Counted from the first letter of the stretch, positions 23,610 through 32,859 are shown. The stretch is DNA of 49,779 nt from Vibrio caribbeanicus ATCC BAA-2122 (GCF_000165125.1 NZ_AEIU01000014.1:1-49779); one strand, 5' to 3'. A program made the numbers and translations. Notes: generated by a model not told the origin, from the sequence alone.

Positions 23610-25766
23610 TTATTTGATATGGATATTGTTGTCTCTCTGGTCATACATCTCCGGTGTCGTATGCAAACCTCCGGCATAACCTGCTTGCTCTAATGTTTCT
23701 CTCACAGAAGTGACCTCAGCAGTGCTCACAGGGTTGTTTTGATCGCCAAGATACTTTCTTACGAAACTGATAAGCTCGGCTAATTTTGCGTCGGAAAGCA
23801 CACCTTCAAAACTGGCCATGTGCATAAAGTTTCGCTCTGGATCTATGTAAGTTGGCTCTAAGCCACGTACTGTTACTGCAATGGTGTTGAACGGATCCGT
23901 GTGCATTATAATGCCATTGTTCAATAAGGTTGGGGCAATAGGATCTCTTCCTTTACCATCGTCGCCATGACACGCTCCGCAAGTTTGTTGATAGGTTATA
24001 TAAATCGGCTCTTGATACGCTTTTTCGTCAAATCCAAGAGGTTGAAGGGGTTTGGTATTTTTCCCGATGAAGTTATTTTTATCGCCATTTAACAAGTAGT
24101 AGGACATCGAGGCGACATCATCACGCGTCATCAAGCTCAAGCTATTTTTTACTACATCGGCCATACCAGCAAATACGGTGCCTTTGTCTGAATGACCAGT
24201 ATGGAGAAAATCGGTGAGCGTTTTTTCATCCCAACCACCGAGATAAAGTTCGTTGGCTGTTATGTCGGGTGCATTCCAACCATCGATTAGATTACCTTGG
24301 AAGATACGCTCGGGGATCAGAGCTTGAGCAATATTCCGTGGTGTATGACATTCTGAGCAGTGCCCTAAACCAGCAACCCAGTATTTGCCTTTTTGCCATT
24401 TTTCAACATTTTCGACGGTATCTTTCAACTCTTCTGGAACTGAATAGTCGACCGAATCCGTGTCCATGAAAACAAGGTTCCAGCCCAAAAGCCCGAGTCT
24501 GATGTTTGATGGGAACATCATATGATTATCATCATTGCGTCTTGCGACAGCCGGAATGGATTGCATGAATTCCCATAAATCTTTCATATCTTGATCGGTT
24601 AGATATTGATATGAGGTATATGGCATTGCTGGATAGAGATAACCATGTTTTCCTTTACCACGGACTAAAGCGGCGCGAAAATCTTCAAAATCGTACTCAC
24701 CAATCCCTTCACTTGCATGCTGGGTGATGTTGGTTGAATAAATAGTGCCAAATGGGGTAACAAACGGCAGTCCACCAGCGAAGGTTTCTCCGCCCTCAGC
24801 GCTGTGGCAGGCGACGCAATCGCCTGCATGTGCAAGGTATTCACCGCGCTCGACGGCATCGGAGTCGAGTTTGGCCAGTCTGTTTTGTTCATTTTGTTCA
24901 GATTTTCGTAAGTAAGCACCGAGCGCAAGTATTTCATTGTGGGTCAGCTGTTTTTCAAAGGCGGGCATAACATTATTGAGTCCATATTTGATGGTGTGTT
25001 GGATCTCTTCAATACTGCCGCCATGTAGCCATACCCGATCGGCAAGGCTTGGAACACCAGTGTGCGGGTTGGCAATAGAGCCATCACCATGACAAGAGGC
25101 ACAATGCTTTATAAACAGATTTTTACCTAGTTCGACATTAACTTCTGGTACATCGGTATGGCGCTGACTAAGCGATGCGAGATAATAGGACGTTTTTTGT
25201 ATCTCTCCTTCGGTCATGACATCAGTCCATCCCGGCATCGCCCCATTTCTGCCCTTGGCAATAGAGTGGATAATGGCCTCATCGCTACCACCATACAACC
25301 ACTCATTATCGATCAGGTTGGGGAAATGCTTCTGCCCTTGAGCATTATCGCGATGGCAACCCGCACAATGGGTCTGAAATAGGATTCGGCCAGCAGATAC
25401 GATGTCTGCTTTTTGGGCTAAAGAGGTTAGCGAATTATCTTGGATTTGCTTAAACTGAGCATCCAAGTTAGTGGAAGGAGAACTCAGCTTGTCATCGCTT
25501 TGCTGCCAATCTAGCAGCCCTTGCCAATTCCCAAGACCAGGATAAAGTATTAAATACCCCACGGAAATTGAAAACGCGATGGCGTAGCTAATAAATAGCA
25601 GTTTTGGCGGTGGTGCATCTTTTTCTTCAATACCATCGAAGCTTGCAATAGTTCGATCTTGGTCTGCTTTGTGGTTGTTATACCAATACTTGATGACCAC
25701 AAAAACCATCAAGAGTAAAAAGATGATGGTGCAAATCACTGACCATAGGTTCCAGAATGTGCTCAT
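23610..25766 (-). CDS. ccoP: CcoP fused to a triheme dehydrogenase-type cytochrome c (pentaheme)
   Basis: A 718-residue cytochrome, more than twice the length of normal CcoP (about 300). Residues 1-295 are CcoP: N-terminal helix (MSTFWNLWSVICTII), FDGIEEKDAP, second helix ending LILYPGLGNW, and haem sites CAGCH (134-138) and CASCH (222-226). Residues 300-718 match the cytochrome subunit of membrane alcohol/aldehyde/gluconate-type dehydrogenases, with CVACH (317-321), CSECH (470-474) and CGACH (596-600). The product would carry electrons from a periplasmic dehydrogenase to the oxidase in one chain. No dehydrogenase gene is in the window. Its start overlaps ccoO by 4 bases (ATGA). The CcoP identity is firm; the donor is inferred. 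Confidence 0.9.
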   Translation of the reverse strand: MSTFWNLWSVICTIIFLLLMVFVVIKYWYNNHKADQDRTIASFDGIEEKDAPPPKLLFISYAIAFSISVGYLILYPGLGNWQGLLDWQQSDDKLSSPSTNLDAQFKQIQDNSLTSLAQKADIVSAGRILFQTHCAGCHRDNAQGQKHFPNLIDNEWLYGGSDEAIIHSIAKGRNGAMPGWTDVMTEGEIQKTSYYLASLSQRHTDVPEVNVELGKNLFIKHCASCHGDGSIANPHTGVPSLADRVWLHGGSIEEIQHTIKYGLNNVMPAFEKQLTHNEILALGAYLRKSEQNEQNRLAKLDSDAVERGEYLAHAGDCVACHSAEGGETFAGGLPFVTPFGTIYSTNITQHASEGIGEYDFEDFRAALVRGKGKHGYLYPAMPYTSYQYLTDQDMKDLWEFMQSIPAVARRNDDNHMMFPSNIRLGLLGWNLVFMDTDSVDYSVPEELKDTVENVEKWQKGKYWVAGLGHCSECHTPRNIAQALIPERIFQGNLIDGWNAPDITANELYLGGWDEKTLTDFLHTGHSDKGTVFAGMADVVKNSLSLMTRDDVASMSYYLLNGDKNNFIGKNTKPLQPLGFDEKAYQEPIYITYQQTCGACHGDDGKGRDPIAPTLLNNGIIMHTDPFNTIAVTVRGLEPTYIDPERNFMHMASFEGVLSDAKLAELISFVRKYLGDQNNPVSTAEVTSVRETLEQAGYAGGLHTTPEMYDQRDNNIHIK

Positions 25767-26374
25767 GGTGAAAGCTCCTGTGCGGTGTCTCTGCCCAGAC
25801 TTTGAAGGTAACGTATTAGCGCTTCACCTTTTGTTTTTCCTTTTACTTGAAGTCGAGCTTCAGCGATCTCTTGGTCAGTATATGGCACACCCAATGCGCG
25901 CAACGTAGCCATCTTATCTGCGATAGTATTGCCAGAGAGTGATTGTTCGAATAACCAAGGATAAGAAGGCATTATCGATGTAGGGACCACTTGACGTGGG
26001 TTGATAAGATGTAAGACGTGCCATTGATCAGAATATTTACGCGCTAAGTTGGTGAGATCAGGACCAGTACGTTTTGAACCCCATAAATTGGGAAACTCAT
26101 AAATATCGTCGGACTCTTGATTGGGACGACCATTGCGCTTAATTTCTGGTTCGAGTGGCCTAACCATTTGTGTGTGACACACATGGCACCCTTCACTAAT
26201 GTAGATGTCTCTACCAGCGAGTTCGATGGGTGTTAATGGCACTGCAAGGCTACCTTTAGCAATGTCTGCAGTTCGGAGTACATTGGGTACCACCCAGACC
26301 AAGAGTGAAAACGATGCAACGGCTAAGGTGCTTAAGATTAAGATCAGCACTGAGTGGGTGAAATCTTTTGTCAT
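25763..26374 (-). CDS. ccoO: cbb3-type cytochrome oxidase subunit II (CcoO/FixO)
   Basis: A 203-residue monohaem cytochrome c with one N-terminal anchor (SVLILILSTLAVASFSLLVWVV) and the haem site CHVCH in EGCHVCHTQMVRPLE, a block specific to CcoO. Further conserved parts: LWGSKRTGPDLTNLARKYSDQWH and MPSYPWLF. It passes electrons between the CcoP cytochromes and the CcoN catalytic subunit in the inner membrane. The gene begins 2 bp after ccoN and overlaps the ccoP fusion; there is no ccoQ gene between them, unlike the usual ccoNOQP order. Confidence 0.94.
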   Translation of the reverse strand: MTKDFTHSVLILILSTLAVASFSLLVWVVPNVLRTADIAKGSLAVPLTPIELAGRDIYISEGCHVCHTQMVRPLEPEIKRNGRPNQESDDIYEFPNLWGSKRTGPDLTNLARKYSDQWHVLHLINPRQVVPTSIMPSYPWLFEQSLSGNTIADKMATLRALGVPYTDQEIAEARLQVKGKTKGEALIRYLQSLGRDTAQELSP

Positions 26375-26376
26375 AA

Positions 26377-27786
26377 CTATGCCTCCCTCGCGACGAGTTG
26401 CGCTGGAGAGTGGACGGTTTTATATAAATTGATGGTCATTAGAACCAAGCCAAGAACAAAAAGAGCTCCACCGAAGAAGCGTAGAAATAACCAAGGTGCT
26501 TTGAAGTTCATCGCTTCTACAAAGCTGTAGACCAACTCACCACCTTCACTTTGAGTTAACCACATATATCCTTCACCAATACCTGCAACCCATAACGCAA
26601 TTGCGTACAAGGCAACTCCAGCGTGCGCTAACCAAAAGTGCCATTTGATGAGTCTTGGTGACCACAGTTCAGTCTTATTCCACAGTCTTGGAATAAAGTA
26701 ATAAAACACGGCAATGCCAGACATACCTACCCAACCTAGTGCTCCAGAGTGAACGTGACCAATCACCCATTCGGTATTGTGTGCCATCATGTTGAACCAA
26801 CGGATGGCGAGTAAAGGGCCTTCGAATGTAGCGAGACAGTAGTAGAGAATGGCGGAAAAGAAGAAAAGGCATATATAGTCAGATTTGAGTTTTGCTTTGT
26901 TTTGTAACAGTGTCATTGCACTATTAAATGCACCTGCCCAAGAGGGGAGCCATAGGATAAGTGACATCACGATACCAATATTTTGTACCCATACGGGTAC
27001 AGAAGAATATATAAGGTGATGAGTTCCAGCCCAAGTATAGAAACCAACGAGTCCCCAGAAGTGGATAACGGATAAGCGGTAAGAGTAAATAGGCCTATCC
27101 GCTACTTTGGGAATAAAGTAGTAGTTCATTCCTATCACCCCCGCTGTCAGTAGGAAGCCCACAGCATTGTGTCCCCACCACCATTGAACAATGGCATCTT
27201 GGGCGCCAGCAAAGAGGGAGTAAGATTTCATCAGCGAAACGGGCATAGCAAGATTGTTGATGACGAAAATGAGCGCAATAACGATAATAAACGCGGCAAA
27301 AAACCAATTAGCAACAAAGATATGTTCAGTTTTTCGCTTTGTGAGAGTGCCAAAAAACAGCACCGCATAAAGTACCCAAACAAGCACAATTAACAGGTCA
27401 ATGGGCCATTCAAGTTCTGCATACTCTTTTGATGTCGTGTAGCCTGCGGGGAGGGTAATTAAGGCGAGAAACAAAACGAGTTGCCAGCCCCAAAATACCA
27501 TCCATGATAAGCTTTGATTATAAAGTTGGCAGCGACCAGTTCGTTGTGCGATATAAAGGGAAGTCCCCATTAATATATTCACCACAAAGCCGTAAATCAC
27601 GCCAGAAGTATGCAGTGGTCTGAGACGCCCGAATTGAAAATACTGTGAATCAAAATTTAAAATCGGCCAATAGAGTTGAGCTGCGAGGATAACTCCTATG
27701 GTCATTCCTAATACCGCCCAAGCTAGTGAAGCGAGTACAAAGTACCGGACGACGTTTGTGTTGTACTGCGGGTACGCTTGCTCCAT
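26377..27786 (-). CDS. ccoN: cbb3-type cytochrome oxidase subunit I (CcoN/FixN)
   Basis: The catalytic haem-copper subunit, 469 residues and about 12 helices. Recognisable blocks: RLRPLHTSGVIYGF, VQWWWGHNAVGFLLTAG (copper-ligand region), GTHHLIYSSVPVW, and MMAHNTEWVIGHVHSGALGW (haem ligand histidines). It reduces oxygen to water with proton pumping. The frame extends to 27876, but the ATG at 27786 is preferred: AGGAG lies 8 bases upstream and it starts the family-like MEQAYPQYNTNVVRYF. It is 16 bp behind the small cytochrome gene. Probably a second cbb3 locus, as its ccoP is atypical. Confidence 0.94.
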   Translation of the reverse strand: MEQAYPQYNTNVVRYFVLASLAWAVLGMTIGVILAAQLYWPILNFDSQYFQFGRLRPLHTSGVIYGFVVNILMGTSLYIAQRTGRCQLYNQSLSWMVFWGWQLVLFLALITLPAGYTTSKEYAELEWPIDLLIVLVWVLYAVLFFGTLTKRKTEHIFVANWFFAAFIIVIALIFVINNLAMPVSLMKSYSLFAGAQDAIVQWWWGHNAVGFLLTAGVIGMNYYFIPKVADRPIYSYRLSVIHFWGLVGFYTWAGTHHLIYSSVPVWVQNIGIVMSLILWLPSWAGAFNSAMTLLQNKAKLKSDYICLFFFSAILYYCLATFEGPLLAIRWFNMMAHNTEWVIGHVHSGALGWVGMSGIAVFYYFIPRLWNKTELWSPRLIKWHFWLAHAGVALYAIALWVAGIGEGYMWLTQSEGGELVYSFVEAMNFKAPWLFLRFFGGALFVLGLVLMTINLYKTVHSPAQLVAREA

Positions 27787-27802
27787 GATTGGTGCTCCTG
27801 AA

Positions 27803-28165
27803 CTAAGGGTGTGACGACTTGCCGAGAGTAGAGTAGAAGTGAGCAATATCCTCGATGTCTTGATCTGAGAGAGCATCCGCTTGCTGTTGCATTAGAACCG
27901 CCAGTCCGCCCGAACGTTCACGGGCTTGGTAGCTTTTCAAAGAGGAGATAAGGTAGCCTTTATTTTGACCACGGAGGTTGGGATATGCATCAATATGAGC
28001 TATACCATCAGCGCCATGGCAAGTCATACATACTTTGGCCTTTTCTTGGCCAATTTTAAACTGTTCATCCGCCCCGTAAACAAAGGCTGAATAAGTAAAA
28101 AAAACAACTAAACCCAGAGCTGTCTTTTTAATGCAGTTCCAAAGTAGCTGGCTGACCATGATCAT
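27803..28165 (-). CDS. Small monohaem cytochrome c (c4/c5-like), first gene of oxidase operon
   Basis: A protein of about 120 residues with an N-terminal hydrophobic segment (TALGLVVFFTYSAFVYG, signal peptide or anchor) and one haem site, CMTCH, in KVCMTCHGADGIAHIDAYPNL, followed by a methionine-bearing segment (LAVLMQQQADALSDQDIEDIA). It resembles single domains of cytochrome c4. Placed as the first gene of the unit with ccoN, ccoO and the ccoP fusion, it may be a soluble donor or a shuttle. The ATG at 28165 has AGGG 8 bases upstream; a GTG at 28168 and an ATG at 28159 are alternatives. Confidence 0.85.
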   Translation of the reverse strand: MIMVSQLLWNCIKKTALGLVVFFTYSAFVYGADEQFKIGQEKAKVCMTCHGADGIAHIDAYPNLRGQNKGYLISSLKSYQARERSGGLAVLMQQQADALSDQDIEDIAHFYSTLGKSSHP

Positions 28166-28569
28166 CACTATTTCCCTAGTTATTTAAATGTGTCTCCACA
28201 CCAAAATCAGAAACTCGGGCTCTATATCAAAACTCGTTTGCTAATCCGTCTGTGTCAGGTGGCGGCATTTAATAATTTTTATAGTAGTAAGTGTAGTAAT
28301 GACTGGTCGTCTTGCTACATGACAAATATGGTTGAGAAGGAGATTTTCATCAGCATTAATCGTATTTCAGTTAGTTTCTTTGCAATTTCTCATCAGAAAA
28401 TAACGGGTTAGCGAGTTGTTGTGGCAAAAAAGAGCACCAGACAGGAAAAGTGATAGATGCGTCACAAAAATTAGGATCGGCTTAGAAAGCCGACCCTTAG
28501 CTGGATCAAGTGTCAGAGAATTTGACAAGAATTATCGAATTGGCAGGCAAAACCATAGGTCGAAGAAAG
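28166..28569. other. Upstream region of the cbb3-type operon
   Basis: About 400 bp between pyrC (upstream, same strand) and the cytochrome operon. It must hold the operon promoter. I looked for an FNR/Anr box (TTGATNNNNATCAA) and saw only half-sites such as TTTTGATATAG. A short hairpin TCGGCTT/AAGCCGA with loop AGA lies at 28477-28493. No supported gene. Confidence 0.45.
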
Positions 28570-28610
28570 AAAACTGCTCATCGATAAACGATTAGATTGA
28601 GCAGTTTTTT
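28570..28610 (-). terminator. Intrinsic terminator of pyrC
   Basis: A perfect 11-bp stem (AAAACTGCTCA, 28570-28580, with TGAGCAGTTTT, 28598-28608) and T-rich flanks on both strands, just after the pyrC stop codon. Confidence 0.85.
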
Positions 28611-28616
28611 ATGATG

Positions 28617-29645
28617 CTATTTTACCGTCCAGCTTATGTTTTCTCCAGCACGGATGGGTATGACTACGTCAGAGCCAAATGGCATACTCTCAGGCACTGA
28701 CCATGATTCTTTGGTTAATGTGACTGTATCTGTATTCCGTGGCAGACCGTAGAAATCAGGACCATTGTGACTGGCAAATCCCTCTAGGTTTTCCAGTTTC
28801 CCAGCTAGTTCAAAAACTTCAGCGTAAAGCTCAAGAGCCGCGTGCGCTGTGTACGAACCAGCACATCCACAGGCAGATTCCTTCATACCTTGTGCATGAG
28901 GGGCTGAATCTGTGCCAAGAAAGAATTTTTTACTGCCACTCGTTGCAGCATCGATAAGGGCTTGTTGATGAGTATTGCGTTTTAAAATTGGAAGGCAATA
29001 GAAATGAGGTTTAATGCCACCGACAAGCATATGATTGCGGTTGTAAAGCAAGTGATGTGCGGTGATCGTTGCCGCAACATTTTCGTTGGCATTTTGTACA
29101 AAAGCTGCGGCATCGGAGGTGGTAATATGCTCAAGCACGATCTTGAGATCAGGGAAGTCGTTCACAATCGGTGCTAACACATTATCCAAAAACTCTTTTT
29201 CTCGGTCAAAAATATCGACATCATGATGAGTAACTTCGCCGTGTACCAGTAAGAGCATGCCAACTTCTTGCATGGTTTTTAGTACAGGGTAAATATTTTT
29301 TGCGTCAGTTACCCCTGAGTCGGAGTTGGTCGTGGCACCAGCCGGATAAAGCTTGGCTGCGACAACTGCTCCTGATTCTTTGGCTGCTCGAATTTCATCA
29401 CAACTTGTATTGTCTGTTAGGTACAGAGCCATGAGAGGTTTAAATTGCTCGCGTGGGTTTTGCGCCATAATTCGATTGTGGTAATCGATAGCCATTTGTG
29501 TGTTTGTAACAGGAGGGATGGTGTTGGGCATGATCAGCGCGCGTCCATTATAGCGGCTTATATCTTTAACGGTATCTTTCAACACGTCTCCATCACGTAA
29601 GTGAACATGCCAGTCATCGGGACGTGTAATTGTCAATGTCGTCAT
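28617..29645 (-). CDS. pyrC: Dihydroorotase (PyrC, class II)
   Basis: A zinc amidohydrolase of 342 residues that interconverts carbamoyl aspartate and dihydroorotate in pyrimidine synthesis. Landmarks: [12 protein letters not shown] with metal ligands H13 and H15, the carboxylated lysine in [17 protein letters not shown], the VHGEVTH histidines, and GTDSAPH with the catalytic aspartate. Its similarity runs full length with E. coli PyrC. The frame is open to 29657, but the ATG at 29645 is preferred because GGGAG precedes it at the right distance. Single gene with its own terminator. Confidence 0.96.
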   Translation of the reverse strand: MTTLTITRPDDWHVHLRDGDVLKDTVKDISRYNGRALIMPNTIPPVTNTQMAIDYHNRIMAQNPREQFKPLMALYLTDNTSCDEIRAAKESGAVVAAKLYPAGATTNSDSGVTDAKNIYPVLKTMQEVGMLLLVHGEVTHHDVDIFDREKEFLDNVLAPIVNDFPDLKIVLEHITTSDAAAFVQNANENVAATITAHHLLYNRNHMLVGGIKPHFYCLPILKRNTHQQALIDAATSGSKKFFLGTDSAPHAQGMKESACGCAGSYTAHAALELYAEVFELAGKLENLEGFASHNGPDFYGLPRNTDTVTLTKESWSVPESMPFGSDVVIPIRAGENISWTVK

Positions 29646-29974
29646 TTTTGCTCCCATCCTAATTTTTTGTTGTCTGATTGGAGCCTAATTGCAGCGAAAA
29701 ACGTGAAAGCAAACGCTTACCTTTAGGCGACAGGATGATAGAGCAAACTGTCATGTATTGCATCCTATTTTTTAGTTATTCCTCGCGTTCTCTCACTTAT
29801 CATCGGCGCAATGAGTTCAACTCACGTCCCAGTCGCGAAGCTAGTATCTTTATTTTCCATTAACTCAAAGCTTTGAATACTGCACCTTAAAGTCGCTTGG
29901 GTGTACAATAGTACCAATTAATTTCGTATTACTTGGGTATAATAGACTCACTAACAAAAATAAGAGGGTAAGCA
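29646..29974. other. Divergent promoter region with two CTTGGGT repeats
   Basis: Holds the promoters of pyrC (minus) and of the gene at 29975 (plus). CTTGGGTGTACAATAG (29896-29911) and CTTGGGTATAATAG (29932-29945) are imperfect direct repeats 36 bp apart; the second includes TATAAT (29938-29943), a likely -10 box about 37 bp before the ATG. Confidence 0.5.
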
Positions 29975-31792
29975 ATGTCACATCCAACCCTAAGACAAAT
30001 TAATGTATTTCCAGTGAAATCGATTGGAGGGCTGTCGCTTTCATCCTGCTGGGTGGAAAAGCAAGGCTTAATGTTCGATCGGCGCTTTATGTTGGCTTTT
30101 TCAGATGGCGCTATGGTAACGGCAAGAAAATATCCTCAGATGGTCACAGTGCGTTCAAGTCTTACCCCTGACGGCATTATTTTTAGGGCGGAAAATCACT
30201 CCCCGCTAAGGCTACGCTATTCAGAGTTTAAGATGCAGGAGACGCCAGCACAGGTTTGGAAAGATAATTTTGTTGCGTACACGACAACCGATGAAGCGGA
30301 TGATTGGTTTAGTGATGTCTTGGGAAAACGTGTCGAGTTATTGTTTAGTGGTGAGCAATCAAATCGAGTTCCAGAAAAGGTGGGGCACAACGTCAGTTTC
30401 GCTGATGGATACCCTATGCTGGTGATCAGTGAGGCCTCATTGGAGGAGCTTAATCGACGTAGCCCAGAAACGCACAGTATGGATCAATTTAGAACCAATC
30501 TGGTCGTAGGCGAAACGACCCCTTTTGCTGAAGATAGTTGGAAACGAATTCGTATTGGAGAGGTTGAGTTTGAGTCCGTAAAACCCTGCGAAAGATGTAT
30601 TCTGACCACTGTTGATGTCGATAAAGGTGAATTGAGAGCCAGTAAAGAGCCTTTGAATACACTTACTCAATTTCGTGCCAACGAACGGGGTGGAGTCTTC
30701 TTTGGTCAGAACCTAGTGGCAAAGAACGAAGGGATGATCCACCAAGGAGACAAAGTTGAGGTGCTCGAATACAAGGATAAAGAGGTTTATCCAGATAATA
30801 GCCCAGTACATCACGAACTAACCTGTGTTGAGAGAGAGGAAATTGCTCGAGATTTTGTCACCTTTTGGTTGGACAGACCCGAAGGGTTTGACTTGTCGTA
30901 TCTCCCGGGTCAACACCTTCCTATATCGCTTCAAATTGATGGTAAGACGCTTCAACGACGATACACAGTGTCATCCAGTCCCTCTCGTCCCGAACGTATC
31001 GCTATATCAGTAAAACGAATTGAAGGTGGTCACGTATCAAATTGGCTGCATGAGAATTTTCAGGTGGGGAGTACTTTGCTGGCTGAGAAACCAACTGGGA
31101 ATTTTTATTTACAAGAGCAAGCAAAACAGCCGTTATTACTTCTTTCTGCGGGAAGTGGTGTTACTCCTATGTTATCGATACTGCGATACTTATCTGATAA
31201 TGATTTAGTTAATGATGTTGTATTTTATCATCAGTGTAGTTCTCAAGAAGATCAGCCTTGTTGGGCTGAGATTGAAGCGCTTGCAGAAAAACACACAGGT
31301 TTACAAGTATACTGCTCGCTTTCTCGTCCAGACGATGGTTGGGCTGGGTTGAAAGGCAGACTTTCTTTATCTCATCTAAAACGTATACCTGATCTTGAGC
31401 AACGGCAAACCTTTGTTTGTGGCCCAGATTTGTTTATGCAAAAAGCGAAAAGTTTGTTGTTGAAAAAGGGACTCCCTGAGCATTTTTATCATCAAGAGGC
31501 ATTTTCAGCAGGGCAGGCTCCTAAGCAACCGCTAAAAGAAGTCACGCTAACGGTAAATGGAAGATCTTTTAAAGGAAACAATCAGAAAACCATACTGGAA
31601 CAGGCAGAAGATGTGGGGATCTCCATCGCTAACAGCTGTCGTGCTGGATTGTGTGGAGCATGTAAAATGACCTTAACGGCTGGAAATGTTTATCAGCCTG
31701 ATGTCCCAGCACTAGAATTTGAAAACAACAAACAAGACGTTGTATTTGCCTGTTGTAGTATTCCTCAAAGTGATATTGAGTTGATCGGTTAA
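29975..31792 (+). CDS. MOSC domain - flavin reductase - 2Fe-2S ferredoxin fusion (YcbX-like)
   Basis: A 605-residue cytoplasmic redox protein in three parts. Residues 1-270: MOSC N-terminal and MOSC domains (INVFPVKSIGG; C205 in KPCERC, the probable molybdenum-cofactor ligand). Residues 285-510: ferredoxin-NADP reductase-like module with the FAD motif RRYTVSSSP and the nucleotide motif GSGVTPMLS. Residues 520-605: plant-type 2Fe-2S ferredoxin (SCRAGLCGACKM and a later C). E. coli YcbX, which with molybdenum cofactor detoxifies N-hydroxylated bases, has only MOSC plus ferredoxin and needs a separate reductase; here the reductase is built in. Single gene with a strong terminator. Confidence 0.9.
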   Translation: MSHPTLRQINVFPVKSIGGLSLSSCWVEKQGLMFDRRFMLAFSDGAMVTARKYPQMVTVRSSLTPDGIIFRAENHSPLRLRYSEFKMQETPAQVWKDNFVAYTTTDEADDWFSDVLGKRVELLFSGEQSNRVPEKVGHNVSFADGYPMLVISEASLEELNRRSPETHSMDQFRTNLVVGETTPFAEDSWKRIRIGEVEFESVKPCERCILTTVDVDKGELRASKEPLNTLTQFRANERGGVFFGQNLVAKNEGMIHQGDKVEVLEYKDKEVYPDNSPVHHELTCVEREEIARDFVTFWLDRPEGFDLSYLPGQHLPISLQIDGKTLQRRYTVSSSPSRPERIAISVKRIEGGHVSNWLHENFQVGSTLLAEKPTGNFYLQEQAKQPLLLLSAGSGVTPMLSILRYLSDNDLVNDVVFYHQCSSQEDQPCWAEIEALAEKHTGLQVYCSLSRPDDGWAGLKGRLSLSHLKRIPDLEQRQTFVCGPDLFMQKAKSLLLKKGLPEHFYHQEAFSAGQAPKQPLKEVTLTVNGRSFKGNNQKTILEQAEDVGISIANSCRAGLCGACKMTLTAGNVYQPDVPALEFENNKQDVVFACCSIPQSDIELIG

Positions 31793-31847
31793 TAATAAAG
31801 GTAGCGGTCTCTAATTTTTCTAAAATAGATAGCATCTCGAAAAAATC

Positions 31848-31876
31848 AAAAGGCGGCTTTTATTGCCGCCTTTTTG
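31848..31876. terminator. Intrinsic terminator
   Basis: A perfect 10-bp stem (AAAAGGCGGC/GCCGCCTTTT) with a 7-base loop and flanking T residues, serving the MOSC fusion gene and possibly the convergent EamA gene. Confidence 0.88.
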
Positions 31877-31905
31877 TTATAAAACTTAAGTCATTGGCAA
31901 GGTTA

Positions 31906-32805
31906 TTAATCTCTCACTTTGACATGATTTAGGCATGATTTTTTCTGTCTAGGTTTAATTTGAGATATTACCACGCCTGTAAGAACCAAAAGTCCGCCAA
32001 TAATGTGATAGTAATAAACAGTCTCTCCTAATATCGATGAAGCCATCAACATAGCAAAAATAGGAACTAAGTTCATAAACATAGCACTCGTGTCGGCACC
32101 AATAAGTTTAATGGCCCTCACCCATAACCAAGGGGCTAATATCGAAGCACCAAACCCTGCATAGGCTATTAACGGCAATGATGAAGGGCTAGGAATCAGT
32201 TGGTTACTAGTTAGCCATAGCGGAATCAGCATGAGCAGTGCAAACAGGCCTTGCATATAAACCATTGTCCAATTAGACAATGGCATGTTCCATTTTTTTA
32301 AGAGAACACAGTAAGCACCATAAGAAGCTGAGGCAATGATCATAAGAATGTCACCGATGGTAACGTCTTGGTGTAATAGGTAGGCAAAATCTCCCTTGCC
32401 CAACATAAAAATAAGGCCAGAAATAGCAATAACACCCCCCAATATGCTGGTTGAAGATATTGATTTAGATAGCAGTGGGACGCTGAAAAATATCGCAAAT
32501 AATGGGACTAAAGACAGTATCAAAGCCTGATTTGAGGCTGTCGTTGTCAATGCCGCATAGTAAGAGAGGGATTGGTGAATCACCATACCTATCAATGATA
32601 AAAAAGCGAGCTTAATTAAGTAGGGACGAATTTTTTTATGATTTTTTATGATACTGGGCAAACAAAAAGGGGACAGTACAAAGACAGCAACAAGCCAACG
32701 ATAAAAACTCATCGCACTTGGCTCTATACTGCTCGCCGCCAATTTATTAATTATCGTGTTACCAGCCCAAATACACACTGTAATGAGTGGGAATAAGTAC
32801 TTCAT
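31906..32805 (-). CDS. EamA family (drug/metabolite) transporter
   Basis: A 299-residue inner-membrane protein with ten predicted helices in two EamA repeats. The start, LITVCIWAGNTIINKLAASSIEPS, and the second-half FMNLVPIFAMLMASSILGE block are typical. The family exports metabolites or drugs; the substrate is unknown. It is divergent from an AraC-type regulator gene with about 100 bp between them, a classic regulator/target layout, so the regulator probably controls this transporter (inference). Confidence 0.92.
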   Translation of the reverse strand: MKYLFPLITVCIWAGNTIINKLAASSIEPSAMSFYRWLVAVFVLSPFCLPSIIKNHKKIRPYLIKLAFLSLIGMVIHQSLSYYAALTTTASNQALILSLVPLFAIFFSVPLLSKSISSTSILGGVIAISGLIFMLGKGDFAYLLHQDVTIGDILMIIASASYGAYCVLLKKWNMPLSNWTMVYMQGLFALLMLIPLWLTSNQLIPSPSSLPLIAYAGFGASILAPWLWVRAIKLIGADTSAMFMNLVPIFAMLMASSILGETVYYYHIIGGLLVLTGVVISQIKPRQKKSCLNHVKVRD

Positions 32806-32853
32806 ATTATCTTTCCCAAGTTTTTGTAACTGGCGCTCAGTGTGTCAGGTCTG

Positions 32854-32859
32854 TATAAT
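32854..32859 (+). promoter_or_regulatory. Candidate -10 box of the AraC-type regulator
   Basis: A consensus TATAAT lies in the EamA/AraC divergent region, without a convincing -35 box at 17 bases (TGGCGC). It would start transcription near 32866. This places the GTG at 32842 upstream of the mRNA and so supports the TTG at 32905 as the regulator's start. Confidence 0.45.

Noticed and set aside
28190-28411. 73-codon frame upstream of the cytochrome operon
   Set aside because: No ribosome site and no protein-like character; the region is better read as a promoter.
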